Assembly: GCF_003130705.1 (NCBI RefSeq)
Contig: NZ_CP021354.1
Coordinates: forward strand, 5,890,001 to 5,954,000
DNA: 64,000 bases
Origin: Rhodococcus oxybenzonivorans
GTDB lineage: Bacteria; Actinomycetota; Actinomycetes; Mycobacteriales; Mycobacteriaceae
Direction of reading: 5' to 3'
Both the position numbers and the translations under genes were made by a program. A model generated the notes under the pieces. That model was not told where the DNA came from. It saw only the letters and a list, made by a program, of their open reading frames with translations, and did not search any database. Of the stretch, positions 18,435 through 27,392 are shown one piece after another. The stretch's first letter is position 1; every line of letters starts with the position of its first letter.

Positions 18435-19736
18435 GTGAGCGAATCCCAAAACCGATCGACGCTGTTTGCCCGCGGATCGTGGGCGGAGACCGCACGGATC
18501 TCCGACATCCTCCGCAAGGAAACGGTGGGCGGAGCGCTGCTCCTGATCGGCTCGGTCATCGCTCTGGTCTGGGCGAACTCGCCGTGGTCCGACGGGTACA
18601 CGGCGCTGCGCGACACCACCGTGGGACCGGCCTCACTGCACCTGAACCTCTCGCTCGGGACGTGGGCCGCCGACGGGTTGCTCGCGATCTTCTTCTTCGT
18701 CGTGGGCCTCGAACTCAAACGGGAGTTCGTGGCCGGAGACCTGCGTGATCCTCGCCGCGCCGCTCTTCCCATCGCCGCCGCCGTCGGCGGCATGGCCGTC
18801 CCCGCGCTGGTCTTCGTTCTGATCAACGCCCGCACCGGTGAGGGGGCGCTCGCCGGCTGGGCGATTCCGACGGCCACCGACATCGCGTTCGCGGTGGCCG
18901 TCCTCGCCATCGTGAGCACTCATCTTCCGGCAGCCCTGCGCACCTTCCTGCTCACCCTCGCAGTCGTGGACGACCTGCTGGCCGTGACCGTGATCGCCGT
19001 CTTCTACACCGACGAGCTCGCGTTCGGCCCATTGCTTCTCGCGCTGATCCCGCTGGCACTGTTCACCGTTGCCGTGCAACGACGCGTCCGCTCCTGGTGG
19101 ATCCTGCTGCCCCTCGCCGGGGCTACCTGGATCCTCGTGCACGAGTCGGGCATTCACGCGACCGTGGCGGGCGTCCTCCTCGGCTTCGCCGTTCCCGTGC
19201 TTCGCAGCGAGAAGGCCGGCGGACCCGATGCCGGGCCCGGTCTGGCCGAACACTTCGAGCATCGAATTCGGCCCATCTCGGCGGGATTCGCAGTGCCGTT
19301 GTTCGCCTTCTTCGCCGCCGGGGTCACCGTCGGCGGATTCTCCGGACTGAGCACCTCACTACGCGACCCGGTCGCACTCGGTATCGTCGCCGGCCTGGTG
19401 ATCGGCAAGGCAGTCGGGATTTTCGGCACGACGTACCTCATGTCGCGGTTCACCCGGGCGACCCTCGACTCCGGCCTCGCCTGGCTCGACGTTCTCGGCG
19501 TCGCCCTGCTCGGCGGCATCGGATTCACCGTCTCCCTCCTCATCGGCGACCTCGCCTTCGGCATGGACTCCCTGCGGGGTGATCACGTCAAGGTCGGCGT
19601 ACTGACAGGATCGGTGGCCGCCGCAGTCCTGGCCTCGGCGGTCCTGCGAATGCGCAACGGCGCCTACCGCAACATCGCGCTTGCGGAGAGCCGGGACGAC
19701 GACGGCGACGGCATCCCCGACGTGTATCAGCGGTGA
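18435..19736 (+). CDS. nhaA: Na+/H+ antiporter NhaA with C-terminal calcium-binding-like loop
   Basis: This 433-residue inner-membrane NhaA-family antiporter has the paired aspartates in '[12 protein letters not shown]' (D179, D180) that match D163/D164 of E. coli NhaA, and D149 in 'TATDIAFA' matching D133. It exports Na+ in exchange for protons. It is longer than E. coli NhaA and ends in '[13 protein letters not shown]', a DxDxDGxxD loop of the kind that binds Ca2+. The start is GTG at 18435 with CAGGAG upstream; a TATATT at 18403-18408 may be a -10 element. Its stop overlaps the converging glutamate-synthase-like gene by 10 bases. Confidence 0.9.
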   Translation: MSESQNRSTLFARGSWAETARISDILRKETVGGALLLIGSVIALVWANSPWSDGYTALRDTTVGPASLHLNLSLGTWAADGLLAIFFFVVGLELKREFVAGDLRDPRRAALPIAAAVGGMAVPALVFVLINARTGEGALAGWAIPTATDIAFAVAVLAIVSTHLPAALRTFLLTLAVVDDLLAVTVIAVFYTDELAFGPLLLALIPLALFTVAVQRRVRSWWILLPLAGATWILVHESGIHATVAGVLLGFAVPVLRSEKAGGPDAGPGLAEHFEHRIRPISAGFAVPLFAFFAAGVTVGGFSGLSTSLRDPVALGIVAGLVIGKAVGIFGTTYLMSRFTRATLDSGLAWLDVLGVALLGGIGFTVSLLIGDLAFGMDSLRGDHVKVGVLTGSVAAAVLASAVLRMRNGAYRNIALAESRDDDGDGIPDVYQR

Positions 19737-21358
19737 CCGTCGGCCCCGGTAGTGCCGGTAGTGCCGGTAGTGCCAGTGGTTCCGGGCTTCGTCTGCGCGT
19801 CGGGTGAGCCGGTCTCGCCCACCGGGCCCTCCGCGTATTCGGCCATCAGCCGGGTGATCTCGTCGCGATCGGCGAGTCCCGGAAGTCCCCACCCGTCCCG
19901 GTAACCGTAGAGCTCGGCGAGAGTAGTCGCGCGGCGGTTGCCGTCCGCGACCTCCACATCCGAAGCCGTGATCAGTCCGGGATGTGCAACTCCGCACGCC
20001 TCGGCCACCTTGAACACGTCCCGCCGCAGCGATCGGATGTAGTTGTCGGCCCGCACCGACTTCGCCTGGGCGTCTAGGCCGTGTTCCAGCCAACTGCTCT
20101 GGGTGGCCACTCCCGTGGGGCATCGATCGGTGTGACATTTCTGGGCTTGGATGCAACCGATCGCGAGCATCGGCTCGCGGGCAACGTTGATCATGTCGCA
20201 ACCCAGAGCCATCGCCACCACAGCGTTGTCGGGCAAACCCAGTTTGCCGGAGCCGATGAACGTGATGCCGTCGGTGAGTCCTGCCTCGGCGAACATCGAG
20301 TACACCCGGGCGAATCCACTGCGGAACGGCAACGAGACCGCGTCGGAAAACACCAGCGGTGCCGCACCCGTGCCACCCTCGCCGCCGTCGATCGTCACGA
20401 AGTCGACGCCCCGGTCGGAGTGGGTCATCTCCTCGATCAGCGATTCCCAGAACCGGGAGTCTCCGACGGCCGACTTGATGCCCACCGGCAGTCCCGTCTC
20501 GGCGGCGACGAGTTCCACCCAGTCGAGCATGCTGTCGACGTCGTGGAACGCGGTGTGCCGTGAAGGACTGACACAGTCGCTGCCTTCCCGGACGCCGCGG
20601 ATCTCGGCGATCTCGGCCGTGACCTTCGCACCGGGCAACAGGCCACCGAGCCCCGGCTTCGCACCCTGGCTGAGTTTGATCTCGATGGCCCGTACCGGGG
20701 CGGAGTGCACGAGGGACACCAGTCGATCGAGATCGAAGCGGCCGTCCTCGTCCCGGCACCCGAAATAGGCGGTACCGATCTGGAACACCAGATCCGCACC
20801 GTTCCGGTGGTAGCGAGACAGCCCGCCCTCACCGGTGTTCTGCAGGCAGTCCGCCGCCGTGGCACCGCGATTCAAAGCGGTGATCGCCGCCGACGACAGC
20901 GAGCCGAAACTCATCGCCGAGATGTTGACGAGTGAGTGTGGACGAAAGGCCTTGGCCCGGCCGCGTGCCGAACCCAGAACTTTGGCCGACGGGAGCTGAA
21001 GTGTGTCACCACCCCCGGGAACGGCCGACGGGGCGATGTCGGAAAACGTGCGGTGCTTGATGATGGTGTAGCCGTCGGTGAACTCGATGTCGTTGTCCGT
21101 GCCGAACCCGAACGTATTGGTTTCCTTTTTCGACGACGCGTACACCCAGCGACGCTGATCGCGGGTGAAGGGACGCTCCTCGTCGTTATTGGTCGTGATG
21201 TACTGCCGAAGCTCCGGCCCGAGCGACTCCAGCAGATATCGGCCGTGGCCCAGGACGGGAAAATTGCGCAGCAGAGCGTGCCGCCGCTGGAGCAGGTCAT
21301 ACGAAGCCACGGCGGCCAGCGCGGCGGCCGGAATCCCGAGGGCGTTCGACCACTTCAT
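19727..21358 (-). CDS. FMN-binding glutamate synthase-like protein
   Basis: This 543-residue protein corresponds to the FMN/[Fe-S] synthase half of glutamate synthase without the glutaminase domain. It shows '[17 protein letters not shown]', '[15 protein letters not shown]', '[13 protein letters not shown]' and the cluster motif '[16 protein letters not shown]' with the C-x5-C-x4-C spacing of GltB. An N-terminal hydrophobic stretch (about residues 6-22) may anchor it in the membrane. The C-terminus is a low-complexity Gly-Thr-Thr tail encoded by 9-bp repeats. ATG 21358 is the start; the frame remains open upstream but with unlike composition. Family members of this stand-alone type have no settled physiological role. 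Confidence 0.82.
   Translation of the reverse strand: MKWSNALGIPAAALAAVASYDLLQRRHALLRNFPVLGHGRYLLESLGPELRQYITTNNDEERPFTRDQRRWVYASSKKETNTFGFGTDNDIEFTDGYTIIKHRTFSDIAPSAVPGGGDTLQLPSAKVLGSARGRAKAFRPHSLVNISAMSFGSLSSAAITALNRGATAADCLQNTGEGGLSRYHRNGADLVFQIGTAYFGCRDEDGRFDLDRLVSLVHSAPVRAIEIKLSQGAKPGLGGLLPGAKVTAEIAEIRGVREGSDCVSPSRHTAFHDVDSMLDWVELVAAETGLPVGIKSAVGDSRFWESLIEEMTHSDRGVDFVTIDGGEGGTGAAPLVFSDAVSLPFRSGFARVYSMFAEAGLTDGITFIGSGKLGLPDNAVVAMALGCDMINVAREPMLAIGCIQAQKCHTDRCPTGVATQSSWLEHGLDAQAKSVRADNYIRSLRRDVFKVAEACGVAHPGLITASDVEVADGNRRATTLAELYGYRDGWGLPGLADRDEITRLMAEYAEGPVGETGSPDAQTKPGTTGTTGTTGTTGADGHR
19746..19781. repeat. 9-bp tandem repeat in the 3' end of the FMN synthase-like gene
   Basis: Three perfect copies of CCGGTAGTG (19746-19772) and a degenerate fourth copy encode the Gly-Thr-Thr tail of the reverse-strand protein. 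Because the unit is 9 bp, copy-number change keeps the reading frame. Confidence 0.85.
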
Positions 21359-21456
21359 GAAGCCACCGTACGTCGCGGTCCGGGGGCTCCGTTGGCGATT
21401 TCGGTGTGGTCGCCGGCTTCCGATGCCACGCTTGACGGTATGAACCCTATTCGCCC

Positions 21457-21486
21457 CAGGAGTGATCGATACAGGAGTGATCGATA
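21457..21486 (+). repeat. Perfect 15-bp tandem duplication carrying the gpsA ribosome-binding site
   Basis: The 15-mer CAGGAGTGATCGATA occurs twice back to back (21457-21471 and 21472-21486) immediately before the gpsA ATG at 21487. Each copy contains AGGAG. The second copy is spaced 9 bases from the ATG; the first copy is too far away to serve it directly. Confidence 0.9.
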
Positions 21487-22494
21487 ATGGCCCGGCCGGT
21501 ACGCGTCGTCGTTCTCGGCGCGGGCTCGTGGGGAACCACGGTGGCCGGACTGGCGGCGCGGAACACACCGACCCTGTTGTGGGCGCGGAGCTCGGACACC
21601 GCCGACGAGATCAACACCGTCCACCGGAATTCCCGGTACCTCGGTGACCGCGTACTCCCCGATTCGATGCGCGCCACCGCCGACCTCGTCGAGGCAGCGC
21701 AGGAGGCAGATGTCCTCGTCGTCGGGGTGCCCTCACATGCCGTCCGCGGCACCCTCTCGCAGATTGCCAACGAGGTGCGCGCGTGGGTACCGGTGCTGTC
21801 GCTGGCCAAGGGACTCGAGCCCGGCACTCGGCTGCGTCCCACCGAGGTGATCGCGGAATGCCTCCCCGGCCATCCCGTCGGGCTCCTCGCGGGGCCGAAC
21901 ATCGCTCGGGAGATCGTCGACGGACTTGCCGCGGCTTCCGTGGTGGCCACCCAGGACGTTCGAGTGGCGACCGCCCTGCAGCCACTGTTCGCGTCCCCAG
22001 TCTTCCGCGTCTACCGCAACACCGACGTGCTCGGGTGCGAGCTCGGTGGCGTGCTCAAGAACATCGTGGCCATCGCGTCGGGCATGGCCGACGGACTCGA
22101 CGTCGGCGACAACACGCGGGCCATGGTGCTCGCCCGAGGGCTCGCCGAGATGACGAGGCTCGGCGAGGCGATGGGCGCCAACCCGCGAACCTTCGCCGGC
22201 CTCACCGGTGTCGGTGACCTGATCGCGACGTGCATGAGCCCCAGTTCCCGTAACCGCCGGGTGGGCGAAGCGCTGGCCCGCGGACTCACCGTGGAGGAGG
22301 CCGTCGCCCAACTCGGCCAGGTCGCGGAGGGTGTCAAGACCGCACCGACCGTCATGGAACTCGCCCGTGACCACGGCGTGGACATGCCTATCGCCGCCGA
22401 GGTGGAAGCCGTGGTGGCGGGGCGACAGACGGCGGAAGGTGCCTACCGCGGCCTGCGCAAGGTCGCGGCAGGCAGCGAGCACGAGGTCGCATGA
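21487..22494 (+). CDS. gpsA: NAD(P)-dependent glycerol-3-phosphate dehydrogenase
   Basis: This 335-residue GpsA reduces dihydroxyacetone phosphate to sn-glycerol-3-phosphate for phospholipid synthesis in the cytoplasm. The N-terminal Rossmann motif is GAGSWG (11-16). 'LAKGLEPG', 'AGPNIAREI', '[13 protein letters not shown]' (catalytic K191) and '[10 protein letters not shown]' are all present. The start is ATG 21487, directly after the duplicated ribosome-binding site. It diverges from the FMN synthase-like gene over 128 bases and converges with the M50-like gene, 16 bases away. Confidence 0.95.
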   Translation: MARPVRVVVLGAGSWGTTVAGLAARNTPTLLWARSSDTADEINTVHRNSRYLGDRVLPDSMRATADLVEAAQEADVLVVGVPSHAVRGTLSQIANEVRAWVPVLSLAKGLEPGTRLRPTEVIAECLPGHPVGLLAGPNIAREIVDGLAAASVVATQDVRVATALQPLFASPVFRVYRNTDVLGCELGGVLKNIVAIASGMADGLDVGDNTRAMVLARGLAEMTRLGEAMGANPRTFAGLTGVGDLIATCMSPSSRNRRVGEALARGLTVEEAVAQLGQVAEGVKTAPTVMELARDHGVDMPIAAEVEAVVAGRQTAEGAYRGLRKVAAGSEHEVA

Positions 22495-22510
22495 CGAGCG
22501 GGGCCCGCGA

Positions 22511-23269
22511 TCACCCCCCGACCGGACGGAGAATCCACCAGCCTCCGAGCAGGAGACATCCGATGTTGACCAGCAGGAAGAGCCCCACCCAGACGATGCC
22601 GGGAACGCGGGTGAGCCGCGCCAGCTGATCGGCGTCGGAGTCGGGGGCGGCCCGCCGTGCCCGACTCCGCTGCAGTTCGATGACCGGCCGCGGCGACGCC
22701 ACCAGCATGAAGGACGTGATCAGGTAGGCAGCCGCCACTTGCTGTTGCTCCGTGCCGAGCCAGACCAACCCGAACAGGAGGGCTCCGACGACGGTGAGGG
22801 AGAACAGCCCGTAGAGGTTCCGAACCAGGATCAGCATGGCGGCGAGTGCCACCACCCCGATCCAGAGCACCGCGACGGCATGGCGGGTACCGAGCACCCA
22901 TGCTGCGCCGAGGCCGAGGACCGCGGGACCCACATACCCCGCAAAGGTCATGAGAACGACACCGAGTCCTGTGGGCTTGCCCGACGAGATCGCGACCCCG
23001 GACGTATCCGAGTGCAGCCGGACGCCTTTCAGTCGTCTGCCGAAGAGCAGCGCGACCACGAGGTGCGCACCCTCGTGGATGATCGTCACCACGTTGCGCG
23101 TGATGCGCCAGGCGTGGGGCTCGAGTACGAGCACAACCGCTACCACTGCCACCACCTGGACGATCCACGTCGCCGGGGTGGGGCTGACCGCGCTCACGCG
23201 CTCCCACAGCGATCGAATCCCGTCTACACCCGCCGCGTCGTATGCGGCGGCCCCGCTCACTCGAGTCAT
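22511..23269 (-). CDS. M50-family-like zinc metalloprotease membrane protein
   Basis: This 252-residue polytopic membrane protein carries 'HEGAH' (residues 65-69) in a hydrophobic segment, the HExxH zinc motif of site-2-type (M50) proteases, and an 'NLYG' segment later that may supply further site residues. About six membrane segments are visible, and the C-terminus ends in a last helix 'VGLFLLVNIGCLLLGGWWIL'. Proteases of this group cut membrane-embedded substrates, but many actinobacterial 'M50B-like' proteins are uncharacterised. The ATG at 23269 is chosen because the open frame upstream has no membrane or protease character. Confidence 0.7.
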   Translation of the reverse strand: MTRVSGAAAYDAAGVDGIRSLWERVSAVSPTPATWIVQVVAVVAVVLVLEPHAWRITRNVVTIIHEGAHLVVALLFGRRLKGVRLHSDTSGVAISSGKPTGLGVVLMTFAGYVGPAVLGLGAAWVLGTRHAVAVLWIGVVALAAMLILVRNLYGLFSLTVVGALLFGLVWLGTEQQQVAAAYLITSFMLVASPRPVIELQRSRARRAAPDSDADQLARLTRVPGIVWVGLFLLVNIGCLLLGGWWILRPVGG

Positions 23270-23438
23270 CGGCGCCGAATGTACGGAGGAACGGCGTGGC
23301 CCGAGGAGCAGGATCGTTCGCAAGGCTACGGTCACGAGTAGGTAAACATGCGGAGAGCTGCCGTAGCGCTGGCCTAGGCTCGATAGTTGCCCGCGATCGA
23401 CCCGGCGGGTACGAGTGCGGATGGATCGGGGTGTCCAG

Positions 23439-23867
23439 ATGCGGATCGCGGATGTATTGCGGAGCAAGGGTACGGCGGTAGCGACGGTCGACGCCGATAC
23501 GTCGGTGACCAGCCTGGTCGACGAGCTCGCCCAGCACAATGTCGGCGCGCTGGTGGTGCTCGAGAAGGGCTCGTTGGTCGGCATCGTGACCGAGCGCGAC
23601 GTCGTGCGCAAGATTCACGAGCGTGGACCCGACGTGCTGAAGGCACGGGTCGCGGACATCATGAGCACCTCGGTGTTCACCTGCCTGCCCACCGACAGTG
23701 TGGACAGCCTCGCCGAGACCATGACCGAGCGCCGGATCCGGCATCTGCCCGTGGTGGTGGAGGGGCAGCTCGTCGGCATCGTCAGCATCGGTGACGTGGT
23801 GAAGAGCCGGATCGGCGAGCTGCAGAGCGAACGCGACCAGCTCGAGCACTACATCGATCAGGGCTGA
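23439..23867 (+). CDS. CBS domain protein
   Basis: This 142-residue protein consists of two CBS domains (about 8-60 and 72-130). Each has the typical 'GIVTERDVVRKI' or 'GIVSIGDVVKSRI' end motif and 'ALVV'/'HLPVV' strands. CBS pairs bind adenosine nucleotides or other ligands and often act as regulatory modules. The start ATG 23439 gives the usual start of the first domain; ATG 23415 in the same frame is also possible. It is a single-gene unit with no obvious partner nearby. Confidence 0.8.
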   Translation: MRIADVLRSKGTAVATVDADTSVTSLVDELAQHNVGALVVLEKGSLVGIVTERDVVRKIHERGPDVLKARVADIMSTSVFTCLPTDSVDSLAETMTERRIRHLPVVVEGQLVGIVSIGDVVKSRIGELQSERDQLEHYIDQG

Positions 23868-23945
23868 ACTCCACGACTCCCGCTAGCGTCGTATTCGACT
23901 CTCTAGCGTTGAGCCTAGAAAGCGATAGATTGCACTACCGATCTC

Positions 23946-25133
23946 TCAGTCGCTCTGGCCGCGCAGATACCGGCCGAAATGCGGGACGGTGAACCCGATG
24001 GATCCACGCTCGGCCGAATAGATCAAGCCCTTCTTGATCAGGCCGTCCCGGGCGGGTGACAACGAGGCCGGTTTACGACCGAGTTCGGCGGCGATCGCTG
24101 CTGTCGCGACGGGGCCGTCGTCGCCGGCGAGATCCGCCATCGCCCGCATGTACTCGCGTTCGGCCGGGGTCGCGCGCTCGTAGCGGGAACCGAAGAACCC
24201 CACGGCGAGTTCTTCTTCCGCGGTCGGTGCCGCCACCCGCACGTCTTCCTCGGTGATCGGGCTGGCCGCAGCCACATCCCAGGTGGCCTTCCCGTACGCC
24301 TGCACGAAATAGGGATAACCGTCGGCGGCCGCGTACAACGCATCCAAGGCTTCGTCGGCAAACTTCACATCTTCCCGCTCCGCGGGCGCGATCAGCGCGC
24401 GATCCGCCGACGCCCGGTCCAGCCGGTCGATGCGGTGGTAACTGAAGAGGCGCTCCGAGTAACTCTTCGATGCCGACAACACCGCAGGCAGGTGCGGGAG
24501 ACCGGCACCGACCACGATGAGCGGCGCCGCGTCCTGGCTGAGTTCGTGGCACGCGCCGCAGATCGCGGAGACGTCCGCGGCACCGAGGTCCTGCATCTCG
24601 TCGATGAACAGCGCGATCCCGACGCCCACATCTCGCGCCAGCGAGGAGGCGTCGAGCAACAACTCCACCAGATCGATCTCGATGTCTCCCGAATCCGCCC
24701 GACCCTTCACGGCCGGGGCGTCGATCCCGGGTTGCCATCTCTCCCGCATGCCCTTGTCCGCCGTCGCCCGCAACGCGAACGACTTCAGCACGCCCAGAAA
24801 CTCCTCGACCCGATCGGGGTTGCGGTGTGCCCCCGCGATCTCGCGCACTGCCATGTGCAGCGCCGACGACAGCGGTCGGCGCACGTCCTGGTCGGGGCGG
24901 GCCTCGATCTTGCCGGTGCCCCAGCTGCGGGAGATGGCCGCCGACCGCAGATGATTGAGCAGCACCGTCTTCCCGACTCCGCGGAGGCCGGTGAGCACCA
25001 CAGTGCGTTCCGGACGGCCGCGGGCGATCCGCTCGAGCACCACGTCGAACGCGTCAAGCTGTCTGCTTCGGCCCGCGAGCTCCGGTGGACGCTGGCCTGC
25101 ACCGGGGGCGTAGGGGTTACGGACGGGGTCCAT
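23946..25133 (-). CDS. AAA ATPase with C-terminal winged helix
   Basis: This protein of about 395 residues has a P-loop 'GLRGVGKT' (49-56), a Walker B region 'ALFIDEMQDLG' and a C-terminal winged-helix-like segment ending in 'FTVPHFGRYLR'. It resembles Orc1/Cdc6-like and archaeal-type P-loop ATPases found as single genes in actinobacteria. Their targets are unknown. ATG 25133 begins 'MDPVRNPYAPG', a common start for these proteins; ATG 25175 adds 14 residues. It is transcribed away from the ECF sigma gene over a 177-base gap. Confidence 0.68.
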   Translation of the reverse strand: MDPVRNPYAPGAGQRPPELAGRSRQLDAFDVVLERIARGRPERTVVLTGLRGVGKTVLLNHLRSAAISRSWGTGKIEARPDQDVRRPLSSALHMAVREIAGAHRNPDRVEEFLGVLKSFALRATADKGMRERWQPGIDAPAVKGRADSGDIEIDLVELLLDASSLARDVGVGIALFIDEMQDLGAADVSAICGACHELSQDAAPLIVVGAGLPHLPAVLSASKSYSERLFSYHRIDRLDRASADRALIAPAEREDVKFADEALDALYAAADGYPYFVQAYGKATWDVAAASPITEEDVRVAAPTAEEELAVGFFGSRYERATPAEREYMRAMADLAGDDGPVATAAIAAELGRKPASLSPARDGLIKKGLIYSAERGSIGFTVPHFGRYLRGQSD

Positions 25134-25310
25134 GGCCTCGAAGGTAACAACCTCGATAACCGAATCTGCGGACATCTAGCGCGTGTCCTAGATCCCGCTA
25201 TGAAGTCCACGACGCCCACGAGGGGGTGGGTGTTCGTCACCCTTCGGTGCCTATCGACGGGCGCCCGTTCCGCCGAGGCTGGAAGCAGTCACACGGAACG
25301 GGAGAACACC

Positions 25311-25901
25311 ATGATCGAGACGGACGTCAGAGCACAGCTCGAGCGCCTCGCACCCCTCGCCGCCGTCGGGGACGAGGAGGCCGTGGAAGAGATTCTCCGC
25401 ATCGCCCACCCGGTGGTGCATCGCTACTGCACGTCCCGACTCGAATCGGTGGAACACCCGCACGCCTCGGCCGACGACGTCACCCAAGACGTCTCCCTCG
25501 CGTTGATGAGCGCACTGCGCACCTACCGCGACGAAGGTAAATCCCTGCTGTCGTTCATCTTCGGTATCGCCGCACACAAGGTGGCCGATGCCCGTCGGCG
25601 CGCCAATCGCCTGTCGGTGCCCACCGCACGATCGGCCACTGCGCATCACACCGTCGATATCGACGAGGGGCCCGAGCACCACGTGCTGCGCACCGAACTT
25701 CGAGGGGAGATGGACGAACTGGTGCAGACGCTCCCGGTCCGGCACCAGCAGATCGTGTTCATGCGCATCGTGGTCGGGATGTCCGCCGAACAGACGGCTC
25801 GCGTGCTCGACACCACGCCCGGGGCCATTCGCGTCGCCCAGCACCGCGCGCTCGCCCACCTGCGGTCCCGGATCCACGCGTCGCATTCCCTCGCCAGCTG
25901 A
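25311..25901 (+). CDS. ECF-type RNA polymerase sigma factor (SigD-like)
   Basis: This 196-residue sigma-70 factor has region 2 ('HASADDVTQDVSLALMSAL', 'SFIFGIAAHKVADARRR') and region 4 ('LPVRHQQIVFMRIVVGMSAEQTARVLDTTPGAIRVAQHRAL', cited here as separate sub-motifs). It directs RNA polymerase to alternative promoters. ATG 25311 follows CGGGAGA. No anti-sigma gene follows; the next gene encodes a BNR-repeat protein. Similarity to mycobacterial SigD is by recollection and general layout. Confidence 0.8.
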   Translation: MIETDVRAQLERLAPLAAVGDEEAVEEILRIAHPVVHRYCTSRLESVEHPHASADDVTQDVSLALMSALRTYRDEGKSLLSFIFGIAAHKVADARRRANRLSVPTARSATAHHTVDIDEGPEHHVLRTELRGEMDELVQTLPVRHQQIVFMRIVVGMSAEQTARVLDTTPGAIRVAQHRALAHLRSRIHASHSLAS

Positions 25902-25963
25902 CCTGACCGTCGAGGTGTGATCGCACCATTGCCATTCGCCGGACCGAGTGGTCCGATGTAACG

Positions 25964-27064
25964 ATGAGCGCAGCCGACACAGTTTTGCTCGCGATCGGAA
26001 CCAAGAAGGGCCTCTGGCTGGCCACCAGCCGAAACCGCACCGCGTGGTCGTTTTCGGGCCCACACTTCTTGATGCACGAAATCCCCAGCATCGGCATCGA
26101 CACCCGCGCGGGCCGCACCCGCATTCTCGTGGGGGTCCGGTCGGAGCACTGGGGACCGACCGTCGCGCACTCCGACGACCTGGGCGCCACATGGGTCGAA
26201 CCGGACCACGGAGCGATCCGATTCGGTGACACCGACGACGCCGCGCTCGAGCGGATCTGGCAACTCCAACCGGACAGCGCAGACCGGCCCAGTGTCGTAT
26301 GGGCGGGCTGTGAACCGATTTCGGTGTGGCGATCCCTGGACAGCGGCGAGCACTTCGAACTCGAGCGCGCACTGTGGGACCACCCGCACCGGTCGCAGTG
26401 GGGTGCCGGGTTCGGCGGCGCTGCAGCTCATTCCGTGGTTCCGCATCCCCGCGACCCGCACACGGTGCACGTCGCCATGAGCACGGGTGGCGTCTACCGC
26501 ACCACTGACGGCGGCCGCACCTGGCAGCCGCGCAATGCGGGCATCTCGGCGGGCTTCCTGCCGGATCCGAATCCGGAGTTCGGGCAATGCGTCCACAAGA
26601 TCGCCCGTGACGCGGTGACCGAGAATCGGCTGTATGCGCAGAACCATCACGGCGTGTACCGATCCGACGACAACGGCGACACGTGGAAGTCGATTGCCGA
26701 CGGGTTGCCGTCGGACTTCGGTTTCGTCATGCTCACCCATCCGTCTCGCGAGGGCACGGTGTGGGTGGTGCCGATCGAGGCCGACGCCGAACGGATCCCA
26801 CCGGACGGCCGCCTCGCCGTGTACCGCAGCGAGGATGCCGGCAACACCTGGACCCGGCTCGACCGCGGCTTACCCGAACGCGAGTACAACGTGGTGCTGC
26901 GTGACGCCGCATCCGTCGACACCGCCGACCCCGTGGGAGTGTATTTCGGTACGCGCGGCGGTGCCGTATATGCGAGCGCCGACGAGGGCGCCACGTTCAC
27001 CGAGGTGGTCGGACACCTGCCCGACGTCCTCTGTGTGCGCGCGGCGGTGGTGGCCGCGCCGTGA
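25964..27064 (+). CDS. BNR (Asp-box) repeat beta-propeller protein
   Basis: This 366-residue protein has five sialidase-type Asp-box repeats, SxDxGxTW or close variants: 'SDDLGATW', 'TTDGGRTW', 'SDDNGDTW', 'SEDAGNTW' and 'SADEGATF'. They predict a beta-propeller like exo-alpha-sialidases. No signal peptide is visible, so it probably acts in the cytoplasm and is unlikely to be a true sialidase. The stop overlaps the GTG start of a MoaD/ThiS-like gene (GTGA), so the two are translationally coupled. The propeller fold is well supported; enzymatic activity is unknown. Confidence 0.75.
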   Translation: MSAADTVLLAIGTKKGLWLATSRNRTAWSFSGPHFLMHEIPSIGIDTRAGRTRILVGVRSEHWGPTVAHSDDLGATWVEPDHGAIRFGDTDDAALERIWQLQPDSADRPSVVWAGCEPISVWRSLDSGEHFELERALWDHPHRSQWGAGFGGAAAHSVVPHPRDPHTVHVAMSTGGVYRTTDGGRTWQPRNAGISAGFLPDPNPEFGQCVHKIARDAVTENRLYAQNHHGVYRSDDNGDTWKSIADGLPSDFGFVMLTHPSREGTVWVVPIEADAERIPPDGRLAVYRSEDAGNTWTRLDRGLPEREYNVVLRDAASVDTADPVGVYFGTRGGAVYASADEGATFTEVVGHLPDVLCVRAAVVAAP

Positions 27065-27351
27065 CCGGGGCGGTGTCCGTTCGGGTTCCGCGCGCCCTCG
27101 CCTCGATCGTGGGCGGTGAACGCACCGTCGACGTGGCTCTCGACTCCGTGGCAACAGTGGCGGCGGTCCTCGACGTTCTCGCCGAAAGGTATCCAGTGCT
27201 CGGCAGGCGCATTCGCGACGAGACCGGCGCCCTGCGCCGGTACGTCAACGTCTACGTGAACGGCGAGGACGTTCGCCTACTGAGCGGCGTGAGCACCGAA
27301 GTGGCGCCGGGCCAGGAAATACAGATTCTGCAGTCGGTCGCCGGAGGCTGA
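27061..27351 (+). CDS. MoaD/ThiS-family ubiquitin-like small protein
   Basis: This 96-residue beta-grasp protein ends in Gly-Gly ('QSVAGG'), the tail activated as a thiocarboxylate in MoaD, ThiS and the prokaryotic ubiquitin-like modifiers. It also has the typical 'RYVNVYVNGEDVR' strand and 'VAPGQEIQIL'. Its GTG start overlaps the stop of the BNR gene. No moaE, thiG or dedicated E1 gene lies nearby. A sulfur carrier role for a cofactor, or a protein modifier role, are both possible; the coupling suggests it serves the BNR protein. Confidence 0.78.
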   Translation: MTGAVSVRVPRALASIVGGERTVDVALDSVATVAAVLDVLAERYPVLGRRIRDETGALRRYVNVYVNGEDVRLLSGVSTEVAPGQEIQILQSVAGG

Positions 27352-27392
27352 CAGTCACCGCGCGTGCATGTGGTTCGAGCCCGCCGTCGACT

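Noticed and set aside
19746..19781. Short tandem repeats as a CRISPR array
   Set aside because: Units are 9 bp without spacers and lie in a coding tail; no cas genes are near.
25964..27064. True secreted sialidase
   Set aside because: Asp-boxes alone are not diagnostic, no signal peptide is present and no catalytic Arg triad could be identified.
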